Shown here: piece by piece, positions 8,686-17,400 of the stretch | How positions within the stretch are numbered: the stretch's first letter is position 1 | How the letters are laid out: each line of letters opens with the position of its first letter | Assembly (NCBI GenBank): GCA_964409335.1 | Contig: CAYPCW010000001.1 | Span: forward strand, 1 to 64,000 | Reading direction: 5' to 3' | Source: JABMOW01 sp964409335 | Lineage (GTDB): Bacteria; Fidelibacterota; Marinisomatia; SCGC-AAA003-L08; JACNLC01 | Length of the DNA stretch: 64,000 bases | The notes under the pieces: generated by a model | Told to the model about the DNA's origin: nothing | Seen by the model: the letters and a program-made list of their open reading frames with translations, nothing else | Database searches by the model: none | Program-made: the position numbers and the translations under genes

Positions 8686-10335
8686 CTAATAATTGTAAAC
8701 ATTTTCCTGATAATCTTTTACCATTCTCTGGGCAGTAAAATCAGCGGCGGTGATAATGGATTCCCGCATCATGGATATCCATTTTTTCCGGTTGTCATAA
8801 TATGTGGGAATAATTTTATGTTCGAGAGTTGAATACAAATTTTCAGCATCTTCCTCATCACTCGGGGAATCTTCACTTCCTCCGATTGCCCATCCATTAA
8901 TCTCATCACAGCAGCCCTCTGCCCACCAACCGTCGAGAATTGAAAAATTAGGGACGCCATTCAGGGCTGACTTCATTCCGCTGGTTCCGCTCGCTTCATT
9001 AAAACGGAGAGGGGTATTTAACCAAACATCAACCCCGGAGGTAATTAATCTACCCAACCACATATTATAATTTTCGAGATATGTGATAAGAACGCTCCCG
9101 AATAATTTATTGGCTTCCTGAATGACATTTTGGATGATGGCCTTCCCTACATGATCCCGGGGATGAGCCTTCCCGGCAAAAACAATCTCAAGTCTTCCTT
9201 GTGAGATTTTTGCAAGACGATCTGAATCCCGAAATAACAACATGGCCCGTTTGTACCCTGCGGCTCTCCGGGCAAACCCCAGCATCAGCCTGGACTGCTC
9301 ATACCCCACTTGCATATGGGCGTTTGCATAATCGATTAACCGTCTTTTGTTGTCATAGTGCATTTGCCAGAGATCATCATCCGGGATATTGCATACATCT
9401 CGTAAAAGGTCGGAATTCTCACGCCACCCGGGGAGAAATTTATCGTAGGTTTCCCGGGTAGCCAACGCCGCCCATGTCGTATGATGTACTCCATTCGTAA
9501 TGCTGCCGATGTGAAATGCCGGGAACATTTTTTGGGATACGACACGATGTAATTTAGAAACTCCGTTGGCTTTCCTGCTGTAATTCAGCGCGAGCAAACT
9601 CATATTTAATTCACCGTTTATAATTGATTTATCCAGATCATCCGGGATAAGATCACCCAAAGTTGTGCGAGCCAGTTCTGTGGGAAATTTATCATGTCCT
9701 GCTGAAACAGGGGTATGGGTTGTGAAAACACAATGACGCCGAACTTTTTCAACATCGTTATTGAATTTTTTCCGAAGGGCAAGCGTTACAAAGGCTGCAT
9801 GGCCTTCATTCATATGATAAGTACTAATATCATTGTACCCCAACGCTTCTAAAGCCGCACATCCGCCAAAGCCCAGAACAGCTTCCTGCAATAGTCTGTG
9901 CTCCATTCCACCGCCGTAGAGCCGGAATGTTATATTTTTGTCATCTTCAAGGTTTTCGGGATGATCGCTGTCTAAAAAGTAAATTGGAACGGTATGGTTG
10001 GTAATTCCGATATGGTTGAAAACCCAGACCTTCAATTTAATTGCTCTGTTTCGCAGGGGTATGGCAATATTGATATTGACCGGTCTTAAAATGAGCTGCG
10101 GATGAAACCTGGGATAATCTTCGGTCTGGTTTCCCTCGGCGTCTAATTTTTGTTTAAGGTATCCTTCTTTATATAAGAGCGAAATTCCGCAGAGCGAAAG
10201 CCCGTTGTCGGCTGCAGCTTTGATGTGATCTCCCGCCAGAATTCCCAATCCACCGGAATATGTCGGTACGTTTGGTGTAAATCCAATTTCAGCAGAGAAG
10301 TAGGCAATTTTCAGATGTTCTGGTTGCAAAATCAT
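8686..10335 (-). CDS. glgP: Alpha-glucan phosphorylase, short GT35 type
   Basis: This cytoplasmic pyridoxal-phosphate enzyme should release glucose-1-phosphate from maltodextrin or glycogen. Visible signatures are the N-terminal SAEIGF, GGLGILAGDH, NEGHAAF, TTHTPV and the cofactor region EASGTSGMKSALNG with WWAEGC. No signal peptide is present. At 549 residues it belongs to the compact alpha-glucan phosphorylase group seen in thermophiles and archaea, not the 800-residue E. coli MalP/GlgP type, and it lacks an N-terminal DUF3417 extension. It sits between a GH57 enzyme (21-base gap) and malEF (28-base gap), which fits degradation of imported dextrins. Glycogen turnover is an alternative or additional role. 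Confidence 0.92.
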   Translation of the reverse strand: MILQPEHLKIAYFSAEIGFTPNVPTYSGGLGILAGDHIKAAADNGLSLCGISLLYKEGYLKQKLDAEGNQTEDYPRFHPQLILRPVNINIAIPLRNRAIKLKVWVFNHIGITNHTVPIYFLDSDHPENLEDDKNITFRLYGGGMEHRLLQEAVLGFGGCAALEALGYNDISTYHMNEGHAAFVTLALRKKFNNDVEKVRRHCVFTTHTPVSAGHDKFPTELARTTLGDLIPDDLDKSIINGELNMSLLALNYSRKANGVSKLHRVVSQKMFPAFHIGSITNGVHHTTWAALATRETYDKFLPGWRENSDLLRDVCNIPDDDLWQMHYDNKRRLIDYANAHMQVGYEQSRLMLGFARRAAGYKRAMLLFRDSDRLAKISQGRLEIVFAGKAHPRDHVGKAIIQNVIQEANKLFGSVLITYLENYNMWLGRLITSGVDVWLNTPLRFNEASGTSGMKSALNGVPNFSILDGWWAEGCCDEINGWAIGGSEDSPSDEEDAENLYSTLEHKIIPTYYDNRKKWISMMRESIITAADFTAQRMVKDYQENVYNY

Positions 10336-10356
10336 TTCCTTTTTTGATCTTATCTT

Positions 10357-12402
10357 TTATTTGTAGGAAGAGACACCGAGGGAAAAATGGCATGAAAAAG
10401 TATCTTGGGGTTTTAGATCCATCACCCACACAGGCATAACGGATGAGCACTGATATACTCTTTCGAATCCACTCTCTGACATATTCACGGTTTCAACTGG
10501 ATACCGCCAAAGTTCAGTCGACTCCTCGAATTTTAAGGTGCATCTCAGATTTTCCCAGTCGGTGATCAGTACAATTTCATTGCAAAGGACGATCCCGGAT
10601 GAATCCATTTCCGGTGAGAACGGTTTAATTCCATCTATTAGATAGTACCGGTCCGGAGTATGCCCGCCTAAAAATGAAAAATTGAATTCACAGGAGTACC
10701 GGCAGACGATTGATTTTTTTCCACAATTTTTGATTTCGACGGCAATCTGAACCATATCCCCGTCCAGTGAAACGGATTTTCTAATTTCAGCCTCATTTCC
10801 ACTGACCTTTCCTCTGGCCGTAAACCGAATGGTTCTGCCATCGATTTCTGTGGTATTTAACGCATCCGTGAATGATCCGAGGTCCTTTACCTTTCCTGAT
10901 TTCACATCGGGTAAATTGGATTTTTCCGGGAAAAATTTATCCATAGCTGACCATCTTGGGTGTGAATCGTAAAATAGAAGATCCTCCAGACCCTCCTCCT
11001 TTGAATGGACAATATTATGAATCGAGACATTGTTTTCATTTTTATCATCAGCAACGGAGGCGAGGAGTTTGGCGTGATAGTGTTCTTCATATCTTGACAG
11101 GGTATTCATAATGTTAAAATTTGCCGGCAGGAAATCCAGTTCGCGGATAGCGCCTCCGATCGGTGAGCAAAATACACGAATGTTTTTCCCGGACAGTACG
11201 ATCTCCTTCACCCCGTCATGATCAATATCATAGGATTCGACAGGTTCATGATGGATATGTTTTTCCGCATCAATTAAATTTTCGAAAATTGCATGGCGAA
11301 GATGAGGCAGGTATAATCCTCCAAAAATCCCATGCCAGAAGGCACAATTGCATTGAGCGCGCCAGATGGATTGCCGAACCTTTTTATCATTGCCAGCTAA
11401 GGAAAAAGATGCGTGATTCACCCGCTTTAACATCCAATTGGATTCTGCGTACCGGGTGAGAAAGTTTCGCCAATACCCACCTTTGATAAAGGGTTTCAGT
11501 TCGCCGTTTTTTCCAGCGGTCAGTTTCTCAACGACCTGATCAAATTTTTTATTTAACTCCGGAGTGAGCGTCCACTCTCCCATTTCAAAATAGGATGATG
11601 TTGGGAGATAAACTCTTCCCAAAGGACGTTCCGCGTGAAATACTTCAGAAAAGGTCACCGATTGAACTTGTTTCCAATTCGATTCCAACACCGTTAAAAA
11701 GGATTTAAGCCATTGGGTGTGGCCAAAACAGTGATCATAAGTGCCCGGCCAGACTCCGAATTTTTCCCCGTCATCTGCCATGACCAGCACGGCTTCATCG
11801 TCATTCGAAAATTTACTTAAAATATCGATGGTCTCCGTAGGGGGGCGAAATGGTATCGTGTACCGTAACTGTTGTGAAATTGGAAATACACCCATCATAT
11901 ATCCCTGGTCTTCCGTAAGATAATATCCTTTGAGCTTTTCAGTTGGGATTCCCGATGTAGAAAAGTGAGTATCATCTACAGCGATGTATTTAATACCCGC
12001 CAGAGAGATGGGCTTGACCAGCCCAGGCTCCCAAACCCGTTCTGTGAGCCACAAACCCTCTGGATATTTACCGAATCGCTGGTTAATGTACTCATTCATC
12101 ATTTTGATCTGTCCGATTTTATCCTCATCTGATATGGAAGCCAGGATTGGTTCATAAAACCCGGAAGAAAGAATTTCGATATTACCGGATGAAACCCACC
12201 GGGATATTCGGTCAATGTAACCCGGATGATATTTCTCCAGCCATTCAATTAGCGGACCGCTTACATGCATTGAGAAATGGAGGAACGGAAACTGTTCGAT
12301 CAAATCCAGAAATGGATGATATGCGCGTTGATAAGCATCCTCTATGACATGGTCAAAATTGCCTACAGGCTGGTGATTGTGAATACCAAAAATAAATTTC
12401 AT
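10357..12402 (-). CDS. GH57 4-alpha-glucanotransferase or alpha-amylase, cytoplasmic
   Basis: The 681-residue product starts FIFGIHNHQP, the first conserved region of GH57. The nucleophile is expected in WLTERVWEP (Glu121) and the acid/base in MADDGEKFGVWPG (Asp211), a spacing like that of archaeal 4-alpha-glucanotransferases. The all-beta C-terminal half (residues about 330-675) matches the DUF1925/1926 modules of that subgroup. There is no signal peptide, so it acts inside the cell, probably disproportionating short dextrins into chains the adjacent phosphorylase can use. Glucanotransferase and amylase cannot be separated by motif alone; length and domain layout favour transferase. An 85-base gap upstream contains a degenerate copy of the locus palindrome (12473-12492). 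Confidence 0.88.
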   Translation of the reverse strand: MKFIFGIHNHQPVGNFDHVIEDAYQRAYHPFLDLIEQFPFLHFSMHVSGPLIEWLEKYHPGYIDRISRWVSSGNIEILSSGFYEPILASISDEDKIGQIKMMNEYINQRFGKYPEGLWLTERVWEPGLVKPISLAGIKYIAVDDTHFSTSGIPTEKLKGYYLTEDQGYMMGVFPISQQLRYTIPFRPPTETIDILSKFSNDDEAVLVMADDGEKFGVWPGTYDHCFGHTQWLKSFLTVLESNWKQVQSVTFSEVFHAERPLGRVYLPTSSYFEMGEWTLTPELNKKFDQVVEKLTAGKNGELKPFIKGGYWRNFLTRYAESNWMLKRVNHASFSLAGNDKKVRQSIWRAQCNCAFWHGIFGGLYLPHLRHAIFENLIDAEKHIHHEPVESYDIDHDGVKEIVLSGKNIRVFCSPIGGAIRELDFLPANFNIMNTLSRYEEHYHAKLLASVADDKNENNVSIHNIVHSKEEGLEDLLFYDSHPRWSAMDKFFPEKSNLPDVKSGKVKDLGSFTDALNTTEIDGRTIRFTARGKVSGNEAEIRKSVSLDGDMVQIAVEIKNCGKKSIVCRYSCEFNFSFLGGHTPDRYYLIDGIKPFSPEMDSSGIVLCNEIVLITDWENLRCTLKFEESTELWRYPVETVNMSESGFERVYQCSSVMPVWVMDLKPQDTFSCHFSLGVSSYK

Positions 12403-12487
12403 ATGTTATCTAAAAGAGCCTCTGTTCGTGAAAAAAAAATTGAAGACTTCTGAAATGGTTTGAACCAATGAAGTAATTCTATCTGGA

Positions 12488-13489
12488 CTAAAATGATATT
12501 GCTATTGTGAATTTTTGAGTGTTCCCTAAAAAATTCCAGGTTTCGTACGCGTAATCCACAGTCAATTCCGACATTCCCGAGATGGATGTTTTAAATCCGC
12601 CTCCCACGGTATACGTTTCTTCCCGGTCTTTGAGAAAGATGGTTTTTGATCCGCCTCGCAAGAAGATCATCTCATCGAGCAGGGAAACCTCAACTCCGAT
12701 ATTGATATATTCTGTATTATCGTTGGGGTGATTTGCATCGATAGACCATGTACATCGGGTACCGCTCACTAAATTGATTTCATCGGATATTCCCACCCGG
12801 AGCAACAGCGGCAGATCAAATTTATCGGTTGTGATCTCCCCGACGACACTTTCATTATCGCCTTGCTGTGCGGGGTCTATGTCAATCGGATATAAGAGGT
12901 CAACTCCGCTTATTTGCAGTTTCGGTCCAAAATTTGCAATACTGGCGCCCAGGCGGACTCCGAAAGGCGTATCGAATAATGTACCCACATCTAATGCTAT
13001 CCCGGTTGACATTTCATTGGCGATATATTCCCGTATAAACTTCCCGTTAAATCCGATGGAAAACCGATCCGTCAAGCGCGATGCAAAGCTTACCCCGACA
13101 GCCCATGATCCGGCTTTGAAGGTTTCACCGGTCACCTCATTGTCATACCGTGTGACTTCCATTTCCCCCATTGAGAGAGCAGTCAGACTGACTCCAAAGG
13201 AAGAATTTGTATTCAGATTCATGACAAATCCGATGTAATCATAATTAATACCGGCAACCCATTCTGTATGATTAACCAGCATTTGTGATTGTTCCATATT
13301 GACGATACCGGCGGGATTCCAATACATTGCTGAAGCATCGTCTGCGATACTGGTGTATGCTCCACCCATGGCAATGGCTTTTGACCCCGGTCCGATAGAC
13401 AGAAATTTTGCAGCGGTTGTTCCGGTCTTATCCACGGCAAAAGATAGTGAAAAGATTGCAAAGATGAAGATAATTTGTGTTGTTTTCAT
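12488..13489 (-). CDS. PorV/PorQ-like (UPF0164) outer-membrane beta-barrel protein
   Basis: This 333-residue protein has a signal peptide (MKTTQIIFIFAIFSLSFA), then the family hallmark SIGPGSKAIAMGGAYTSIAD and MYWNPAGI. The rest has the alternating strand pattern of a FadL-like barrel and ends in aromatic ISF. PorV-family proteins are outer-membrane partners of type IX secretion that help deliver or anchor cargo; others of the family are species-specific companions of single surface proteins. It lies nine bases downstream of a giant secreted protein with a T9SS-like C-terminal domain and is co-transcribed with it and the TonB receptor. I infer it serves that protein specifically, but a general PorV role is possible. 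Confidence 0.82.
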   Translation of the reverse strand: MKTTQIIFIFAIFSLSFAVDKTGTTAAKFLSIGPGSKAIAMGGAYTSIADDASAMYWNPAGIVNMEQSQMLVNHTEWVAGINYDYIGFVMNLNTNSSFGVSLTALSMGEMEVTRYDNEVTGETFKAGSWAVGVSFASRLTDRFSIGFNGKFIREYIANEMSTGIALDVGTLFDTPFGVRLGASIANFGPKLQISGVDLLYPIDIDPAQQGDNESVVGEITTDKFDLPLLLRVGISDEINLVSGTRCTWSIDANHPNDNTEYINIGVEVSLLDEMIFLRGGSKTIFLKDREETYTVGGGFKTSISGMSELTVDYAYETWNFLGNTQKFTIAISF

Positions 13490-13498
13490 GATTTTCTC

Positions 13499-16400
13499 CT
13501 ACTTCACAATGGCAAATTTGCCGATATGCGATCCAATCCCGGGTGCATCGACGTGGTAGATGTATATGCCGTACGACGCATTCAGATTGTCCTTTGTCAA
13601 CAAGTCCCAGGGTTCCATACCGTTATTGATCGCAGTGTGATGATCAATCTTACGGACCAGTTCACCTGAAACCGTATAGATTCTGATTGTGCAATCAGCA
13701 GGCAGGTACCTGAACTGAATTTCACGGGGTCCCCTGCCACTTGAGTAGATATTCAGCCCCTCCCACTGTGCCGCACCAAAATATGGGTTTGGCACAACGA
13801 TAATATTTTTTAAATCTTCCCTTGCCTGATCTATATCAACCAGCGGCGGGATGGACGTAAATTCATAAATATCACTTTCCAGAAACGGTTTATTCACAGC
13901 CACATATGCAGTATCTCCAACCCCGGGAACAGAGTAGATATGCTGAGTATCCCAATTGGGCGCATTGATCAATCTGAAATACCAACTGGGTGACGGATCA
14001 CCATCTGCATCAACCGCATCCATGAGAATAATCCAGTCCGCATCTGTCATGGTTTTACTGAAAATATCATCCCCTCCGGCAGGTACAAAATCCCCAAACA
14101 AGAACGGGATATCCTCCCAATCCGATGCTGTGTTGGTGAATCCTATCCGACGCTGAACGTAGAAATAAATGGGTTCAGAAGCAAAATATGTGGATGTACA
14201 GTAAATCGGACTTCCAGCGGGTGAGCAAGGATCAATAAATAAGTACTGACTACAATAGCACTGGGTATCCCGGTCATAATTATCGGTAAAAATGATGCGA
14301 TAATTAGATGGCATCGGTGTCCCATAGGAGGAGTTAAAGTAAAAACGTCTCATATCAAAAGGGACGAGGCTGTCATTTGTCCAGAATGAATTCTGTGGAT
14401 TAAAGACCAACTGCCGGTCATTCTGGAATTTTAACCTAAACCCATCGATGACCCGAAAATCGTCATTCAAGGGGAGCGGATTCGTATAGGTTGAATCAAG
14501 AATATTGACTGTGATGGGTCCGCCGGGTCCGACGATGACCGTATCCCTCAGGTAATAATCAAATTCCGGTTTGACGAGTGTGTCAGGATAATCCGGTTCT
14601 GTGACATCAGTAAGGAACCAATATTTGGTCATTAAAGAATCGTAGCCTGATAATCCCTGTTGGTTTTCCAGTGTATCCTGTGTAAAGGTCAGCCGATACC
14701 GATGATGGTCTTTAATTTCCATTTCATTGATTACCGAATAAAATATATCCCCGCTTGCAGTGCCCTGGATATGATCTATGGTAATGTTTGATGTCGCCTG
14801 TTGAAATCCCGCAGAAGGTTGTACCGGGATGACCTCAACCACATTCGGTCCCAGTTCCACAGTGCCGGTAAGGGAGTTGACCCTGAGGCGCATTGGGGAA
14901 TCGCTGGGTAAAATTTTATTGGTCAGATCGCCTCCGTAATCATAGGCTACCACCGCATAGTAGTACCGCTGACCATTGACGACATTATTGTCAATATAGG
15001 AATGCTGCAGTCCGGTTTCATCTCCCAAAAAGAATTTCACCCCGTTCAAATCAACAGAGTGAAACCCCTGAATATTATCGATCAAATCCCATTGTGCTTT
15101 TTGACCGTTCTGTGCATAGGGAGCCAGAAATGTTGGATTTCCTTCGCCATCGGTAATTTTATAGGAGTCGGCAAATTCAAAATCGGTCGCGCGATAGATC
15201 TTATATCCTTCAAAGTCGTATCTGACGGCGCCGTTCGTGATTTTTGCCATGTACCGGTCCTCGGAATCTTCTGCGTCGCTATCCCAGTACAGGGTGACTT
15301 TGCCATCCCCGGCCAGCGCAGTTAATTTGGGAGCGTTAGGAGATTTGGCAAACTGATAGTCGAAGTCGTATGTCGTTTGGGCGACGCTTCGATTTCGCAG
15401 TGCATCTGCTTTATTATTACCAAGTATAACTGCCATGGCAATTCGTTCGGTCTGACCCGCTTTCAAAGGGAAAAAACTGGAGGTCACAAAAAGGTCATAA
15501 TCCCCGGGCGGTTGCCCCCCATCGGGCGGTTGCCAGAAGGAGCCCGGTCTCAAATAAAAATACCATAGTTGGTTACTATTATTCACAGGTATGGATCCTG
15601 CCGGGTCGTACCCTACCGTTGTAAGACCCATTTGATCGGATTCGGACACATCTGTCTTATCGATATTCGGTTCTCCGGGAAAACCGGCCGTTCCAGTGCC
15701 GGAACTAGGCTTTCCGTCACCTACCCCGGCTGCCAGACCACCCGAATTATCACCATATATCCCCACATCATCAACGGGCGTCCAATCCCCGTCGTTATCA
15801 ATTCCATCGTCTCTGGATTCGTCAATCATTTCGTCAATGCCTTCGTCTATCCCCTCGTCAATCGCTTTGTCATTGTCATTATCGATGCCATCTGCATAGG
15901 GTTTGCCAAGGTCTTCCCAACCCACGTCATAGAGAATAATATCTGTTCCGGGTACTCTATACCTGCGCCAGATGTCATCTGCAGCAGCATACACGATCGT
16001 CGAATCAATGAGTGGCGAATCCACTTCTGCACCCTGACCAAATGGATATTCCAGTGCATACGGATTCAGAGGATCAGCATTATTGTCAATCCCATCGGCA
16101 TATGCCATACCCAAGTCGGATGCCTCTACCCATAAGAGGTGGATTTGTCCATCCTGAACCGGGTCATCTTCAGGATTAGGCGGCCAGCGAAACCAGGTCG
16201 AATAACATGTATCCAGTTCCTGATCACAGTACATATCTGTTGCAGCTGCAGCGATCATATCAGTCGTAACGACCGGGCTATTCTCTTCACCGTTTCCATT
16301 ATTATCTATATGATCAGCAAAGGTAACACCCAACTGATTGCCAAATGGAATATGTGTCTGATTTTCATCAATCATTCCGTTATGATTGTTATCAATCGCA

Positions 16401-17392
16401 TCCCCGAGATTTTCACCTAAAATCCACGTTTCATCCACGATGGGCCCACCGGTTTCACCATCACCGTCATTATCGATCCTGTCAATGTTATTCCCGGGAG
16501 TCTCAATAAACGAGGTTGCGGCTACTCCCACGGGATCGGATCCGAATGCAGAATTCCCGATACCGTCGTTGTCCAGTGACCAAGCCACGTCCTCCAGGAG
16601 GTCAAAGTCAGGGGTATCATCCATCGTATCACCGTCACCGCCAACCATATCAGCGAGCCAGAGTGAGAAAGCCACCTTATTCAGGTCTTTGGTACCGTCA
16701 TTTTTAATCTCATGCAGGATGAAGACCACATCTTCAATGAGAATCTGCTTCCATTCCATCACCCGTACGCCGGTGAGTAATCCACTCCCTTTTCGTGTAT
16801 AATCGGTGGTATCCGGGTAGTAAGTATAGCCTTCATTGAAATTACGGTCGTCTGACACCTTATAGTATATTTCCTGTTCGGCGCTAAACTGGTTTTTCCC
16901 GAAATAGCCGTTCCAGTTTCCACCCCATCCGGGATCGATGTCATCCTCCATTTTATCCGGCCATGTCAGCGGCCAGCTGGTATAGTCATCGCTGATGGCG
17001 ATTTTGAGGGAATTTCCATTCAGATAACCGGGTACCGGTTCCCATGCTTTGGTATTACCCGATTGGTCCGCACGGAAGGTGATAGTAACCAAAGGGCGAT
17101 TTTCGCCGCTTTCGGTCAAAACTTCTGATCCCACGGACAGTGCGGTCATGGCAATGTAATGTTGCTGAGAATTTACCGGCCATTCGAATGGGATTTGGCC
17201 AAGACCGCTGTTTTGTCTCCCGGCGATACCGTAGTTCAGGACGGTAGTCCGGACTTTATTGACATCTTCATTGGTTGCCCGGCGATAATTGGGATCTCCC
17301 CGCTCCAATGACGGAATGTGACCATTATTTTCGTTCTGAGGAAAAAGGAGCGCTGTTATAATTATTATATATATAATATTTTTTGAATTCAT
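13499..17392 (-). CDS. Giant secreted protein with acidic DGIDNDGD repeats, FN3-like region and T9SS-like C-terminal domain
   Basis: The ATG at 17392 gives MNSKNIIYIIIITALLF, a signal peptide, with GGGA six bases upstream; five more codons upstream would overlap the receptor gene. The mature 1,297-residue protein has an N-terminal region of unknown fold. An acidic segment (about residues 264-537, bases 15780-16600) has seven [IL]-D-N-[ND]-type loops such as IDRIDNDGDGE, DAIDNNHNGMID and DGIDNDGDW. A fibronectin-like module follows (KVTLYWDS...GYKIYRA...YYYAVVAYD). The C-terminal domain has IRIYTVSGELVRK, WDLLTKDN, GIYIY and GKFAIVK, typical of FlgD/T9SS-type tails. The loops resemble thrombospondin-3 or EF-hand calcium sites. 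It sits between the TonB receptor and the PorV-like gene, the place where Bacteroidetes loci carry SusD. I do not recognise a catalytic domain; glycan capture or a surface scaffold is inference. Confidence 0.8.
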   Translation of the reverse strand: MNSKNIIYIIIITALLFPQNENNGHIPSLERGDPNYRRATNEDVNKVRTTVLNYGIAGRQNSGLGQIPFEWPVNSQQHYIAMTALSVGSEVLTESGENRPLVTITFRADQSGNTKAWEPVPGYLNGNSLKIAISDDYTSWPLTWPDKMEDDIDPGWGGNWNGYFGKNQFSAEQEIYYKVSDDRNFNEGYTYYPDTTDYTRKGSGLLTGVRVMEWKQILIEDVVFILHEIKNDGTKDLNKVAFSLWLADMVGGDGDTMDDTPDFDLLEDVAWSLDNDGIGNSAFGSDPVGVAATSFIETPGNNIDRIDNDGDGETGGPIVDETWILGENLGDAIDNNHNGMIDENQTHIPFGNQLGVTFADHIDNNGNGEENSPVVTTDMIAAAATDMYCDQELDTCYSTWFRWPPNPEDDPVQDGQIHLLWVEASDLGMAYADGIDNNADPLNPYALEYPFGQGAEVDSPLIDSTIVYAAADDIWRRYRVPGTDIILYDVGWEDLGKPYADGIDNDNDKAIDEGIDEGIDEMIDESRDDGIDNDGDWTPVDDVGIYGDNSGGLAAGVGDGKPSSGTGTAGFPGEPNIDKTDVSESDQMGLTTVGYDPAGSIPVNNSNQLWYFYLRPGSFWQPPDGGQPPGDYDLFVTSSFFPLKAGQTERIAMAVILGNNKADALRNRSVAQTTYDFDYQFAKSPNAPKLTALAGDGKVTLYWDSDAEDSEDRYMAKITNGAVRYDFEGYKIYRATDFEFADSYKITDGEGNPTFLAPYAQNGQKAQWDLIDNIQGFHSVDLNGVKFFLGDETGLQHSYIDNNVVNGQRYYYAVVAYDYGGDLTNKILPSDSPMRLRVNSLTGTVELGPNVVEVIPVQPSAGFQQATSNITIDHIQGTASGDIFYSVINEMEIKDHHRYRLTFTQDTLENQQGLSGYDSLMTKYWFLTDVTEPDYPDTLVKPEFDYYLRDTVIVGPGGPITVNILDSTYTNPLPLNDDFRVIDGFRLKFQNDRQLVFNPQNSFWTNDSLVPFDMRRFYFNSSYGTPMPSNYRIIFTDNYDRDTQCYCSQYLFIDPCSPAGSPIYCTSTYFASEPIYFYVQRRIGFTNTASDWEDIPFLFGDFVPAGGDDIFSKTMTDADWIILMDAVDADGDPSPSWYFRLINAPNWDTQHIYSVPGVGDTAYVAVNKPFLESDIYEFTSIPPLVDIDQAREDLKNIIVVPNPYFGAAQWEGLNIYSSGRGPREIQFRYLPADCTIRIYTVSGELVRKIDHHTAINNGMEPWDLLTKDNLNASYGIYIYHVDAPGIGSHIGKFAIVK
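15818..15865 (-). repeat. Four tandem 12-base units encoding [A/G/M]IDE inside the giant protein
   Basis: Four in-frame 12-base units (15818-15829, 15830-15841, 15842-15853, 15854-15865) encode AIDE-GIDE-GIDE-MIDE between two full DGIDND loops. The units differ at a few positions, mostly outside the shared ATTGACGA core, so the array is not a perfect recent expansion. It is a coding repeat that lengthens the acidic segment, not a CRISPR or regulatory repeat. Confidence 0.8.
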
Positions 17393-17400
17393 TTGATTCC

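Noticed and set aside
12774..13238. A 154-codon plus-strand frame
   Set aside because: It is antisense to the PorV-like gene, whose family motifs are clear. No ribosome-binding site or family features are seen.
15569..16135. A 188-codon open frame on the plus strand
   Set aside because: It lies wholly antisense to the giant secreted protein, whose domains and repeats are coherent. The open frame follows from the IDN/IDE codon pattern read on the other strand.
15780..16600. CRISPR-like periodicity
   Set aside because: The repeats are protein-coding, unequal in spacing and vary at codon positions. There are no unique spacers and no cas genes.
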